A stretch of DNA of 16,939 bases, taken from the NCBI GenBank assembly GCA_005883885.1, contig VAYF01000126.1, positions 1-16,939 on the forward strand, given 5' to 3'. Under the pieces are notes generated by a model that saw nothing but the letters and a program-made list of their open reading frames with translations, was not told where the DNA came from and did no database searches. The stretch is from Actinomycetota bacterium (GTDB taxonomy: Bacteria > Actinomycetota > UBA4738 > HRBIN12). Shown in pieces: positions 16,040 through 16,939 of the stretch (the stretch's first letter is position 1; the number at the start of each line of letters is the position of its first letter). The position numbers and the translations under genes are program-made.

Positions 16040-16699
16040 TCACGAGGCCGGACGCGACCGGTCCTCGACCTCCCACGCGTGATCGAGCACGTGCCAGGCG
16101 GCTCGGCGGATGAAGTAGCGCGGCGACCACAGCACGCCCGATCGCGGGATCCGTTCGGGGGGTTCCCCTCGTGCGCGGGATGCGAACGCCGCCAGGGTGG
16201 CGGCCCTCGCGTCCCCCTCCGCCGGCAGTGCTCCGAGCTTCGATCGGTAAGCGCCCTCCGCGTCGGCGACGTGCGCCACGATCTTGGCGAGCTGGCGGCC
16301 GCCGCCGCGCGGCCCCGTGCGGAGTACGTGGCCGTCGGCGGCGGCCGCCGCCCGATCGAGCGCCGCCCAGCAGGCCTCCATGATCACGGCGAGCCTCTTC
16401 GCTTCCTTCGCATCGATCGGGCGTTCGTCCGCCTGCGGCGCGATCGCGGGCGCGCCGAAATCGGTCGTCGCGTTGCCCGTGCGTCGCTCGACGACGCGGA
16501 GGTCGACGACGTCGGCGGGCGCCACGAACCCCAGCCTGCGCCGGCCCAAGGCTTTGGCGTACCTGGGGCCGTACGCGAGGAGCGCCTCGAGCGCGGCCTC
16601 CTCCGTCCGGCCGCTCCGGCACCAACCGGGCCACTCGATCGCGCCCGCGAAGACGCGCTTCGCTCCTCGTTCGATGAAGACGTCGTTCAGGATCGGCAT
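16040..16699 (-). CDS. DinB-like putative metal-binding protein with an extra N-terminal domain (219 aa)
   Basis: The C-terminal two thirds resemble the DinB/YfiT four-helix-bundle superfamily. AHVADAE with H143 near the middle and WHVLDHAWE with H203 and H207 near the end are spaced like the three metal-binding histidines of that fold. Members include thiol-dependent transferases and many proteins of unknown function. The first 55 residues (VFIERGAKRVFAGAIEWPGWCRSGRTEEAALEALLAYGPRYAKAL, given here in pieces: IEWPGWCRSG, EEAALEALL) are not part of DinB and look like a small alpha/beta segment of the HicB-like type; that comparison is tentative. The ATG at 16699 has GGGAG 8 nt upstream. A second GGGAG abuts the ATG. 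It lies 34 nt after the membrane-protein gene and 123 nt before pilT on the same strand. Function unknown. Confidence 0.78.
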   Translation of the reverse strand: MPILNDVFIERGAKRVFAGAIEWPGWCRSGRTEEAALEALLAYGPRYAKALGRRRLGFVAPADVVDLRVVERRTGNATTDFGAPAIAPQADERPIDAKEAKRLAVIMEACWAALDRAAAAADGHVLRTGPRGGGRQLAKIVAHVADAEGAYRSKLGALPAEGDARAATLAAFASRARGEPPERIPRSGVLWSPRYFIRRAAWHVLDHAWEVEDRSRPAS

Positions 16700-16733
16700 C
16701 TCCCGTTCTCCCGCATGGCAGCGCTTCGGCGCG

Positions 16734-16939
16734 TCACCGGACGGTGGAACGCTGCGACCGGTCGCGGCCGAAGACCGAGCTCTCGATCACCCAGAACAGC
16801 GCGAACGCGCCGAACCCCACGGCTCCCGCGACCGGATCGATCGCGGCGACCAGGGTGATGGCGAGGTACGTCCACGGGCCGAACACGAACGTCTTCGAGA
16901 TGCCGCGGACCGTCTGCGGATCCGCGTCCGGGCGCAGCA
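16734..16939 (-). CDS. C-terminal end of a small membrane protein, possibly TMEM175-like (runs off right edge)
   Basis: The last 67 codons of a gene entering from the right edge read LRPDADPQTVRGISKTFV, then FGPWTYLAITLVAAIDPVAG, then AVGFGAFALFWVIESSVFG and a short basic tail, with TGA at 16736-16734. Two hydrophobic helices joined by a short DP turn, followed by a charged end, fit the C-terminus of TMEM175/DUF1211-type predicted potassium channels. With only 67 residues the family call is tentative. The frame is chosen because it gives clear membrane helices, whereas the other minus-strand frames are Arg-rich. The distance of 34 nt to the DinB-like gene suggests one operon. Confidence 0.55.
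   Translation of the reverse strand, partial: LRPDADPQTVRGISKTFVFGPWTYLAITLVAAIDPVAGAVGFGAFALFWVIESSVFGRDRSQRSTVR

Noticed and set aside
16687..16875. 62-residue Arg-rich minus-strand frame near the right edge
   Set aside because: The neighbouring frame encodes two clear transmembrane helices and ends in a stop at 16734. This one is its shadow.

Overview
The window is a very GC-rich bacterial chromosome segment. Coding is dense, G/C is strongly preferred at third codon positions, GTG starts occur, and Shine-Dalgarno sites are of the GGAG type. The gene content (a roughly 1,600-residue NAD-glutamate dehydrogenase, an LppM-like lipoprotein, a homocysteine methyltransferase/methylene-THF reductase fusion, and a PilT ATPase) suggests a deep-branching Actinomycetota or a similar high-GC lineage. 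This placement is inference only. No tRNA, rRNA, CRISPR array, transposase or phage gene was seen. The longest stretch without a gene is 216 nt (1807-2022).

Layout. Positions 1-1806 (minus) hold a membrane-anchored protein with a receiver-like N-terminus, followed by a DDAH/amidinotransferase-family gene that runs off the left edge. Positions 2023-8765 (plus) hold a tight two-gene unit: the fused homocysteine methyltransferase/MTHFR, then the giant NAD-glutamate dehydrogenase, together linking one-carbon, methionine and glutamate metabolism. Positions 8811-9574 (minus) hold a metallo-beta-lactamase-fold hydrolase that looks broken by a deletion plus frameshift near its C-terminus. It diverges from an LppM-like lipoprotein gene at 9646-10422 (plus). 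From 10433 to the right edge all genes are on the minus strand. In transcription order these are the end of a membrane protein (possibly TMEM175-like), a DinB-like protein, pilT, a Zn-ribbon/degenerate-cyclase/STAND-ATPase/TPR protein interrupted by a one-base frameshift, and a DAO-family FAD oxidoreductase.

The most interesting points are four. First, the leader of pilT can form a hairpin that hides its ribosome-binding site, and a second hairpin mutually exclusive with the first, which is the layout of a riboswitch or attenuator. Second, a multi-domain signalling protein is translationally coupled to pilT, and both its cyclase-like and its ATPase domain have lost key catalytic residues. Third, a receiver-like domain is fused to a transmembrane helix and a Gly-rich tail. 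Fourth, there are two apparent frame disruptions, at about 8871-8880 and about 14194-14198, each of which could be a real mutation, recoding or an assembly error. Many long ORFs antisense to real genes are by-products of the GC-rich codon usage and were left out.
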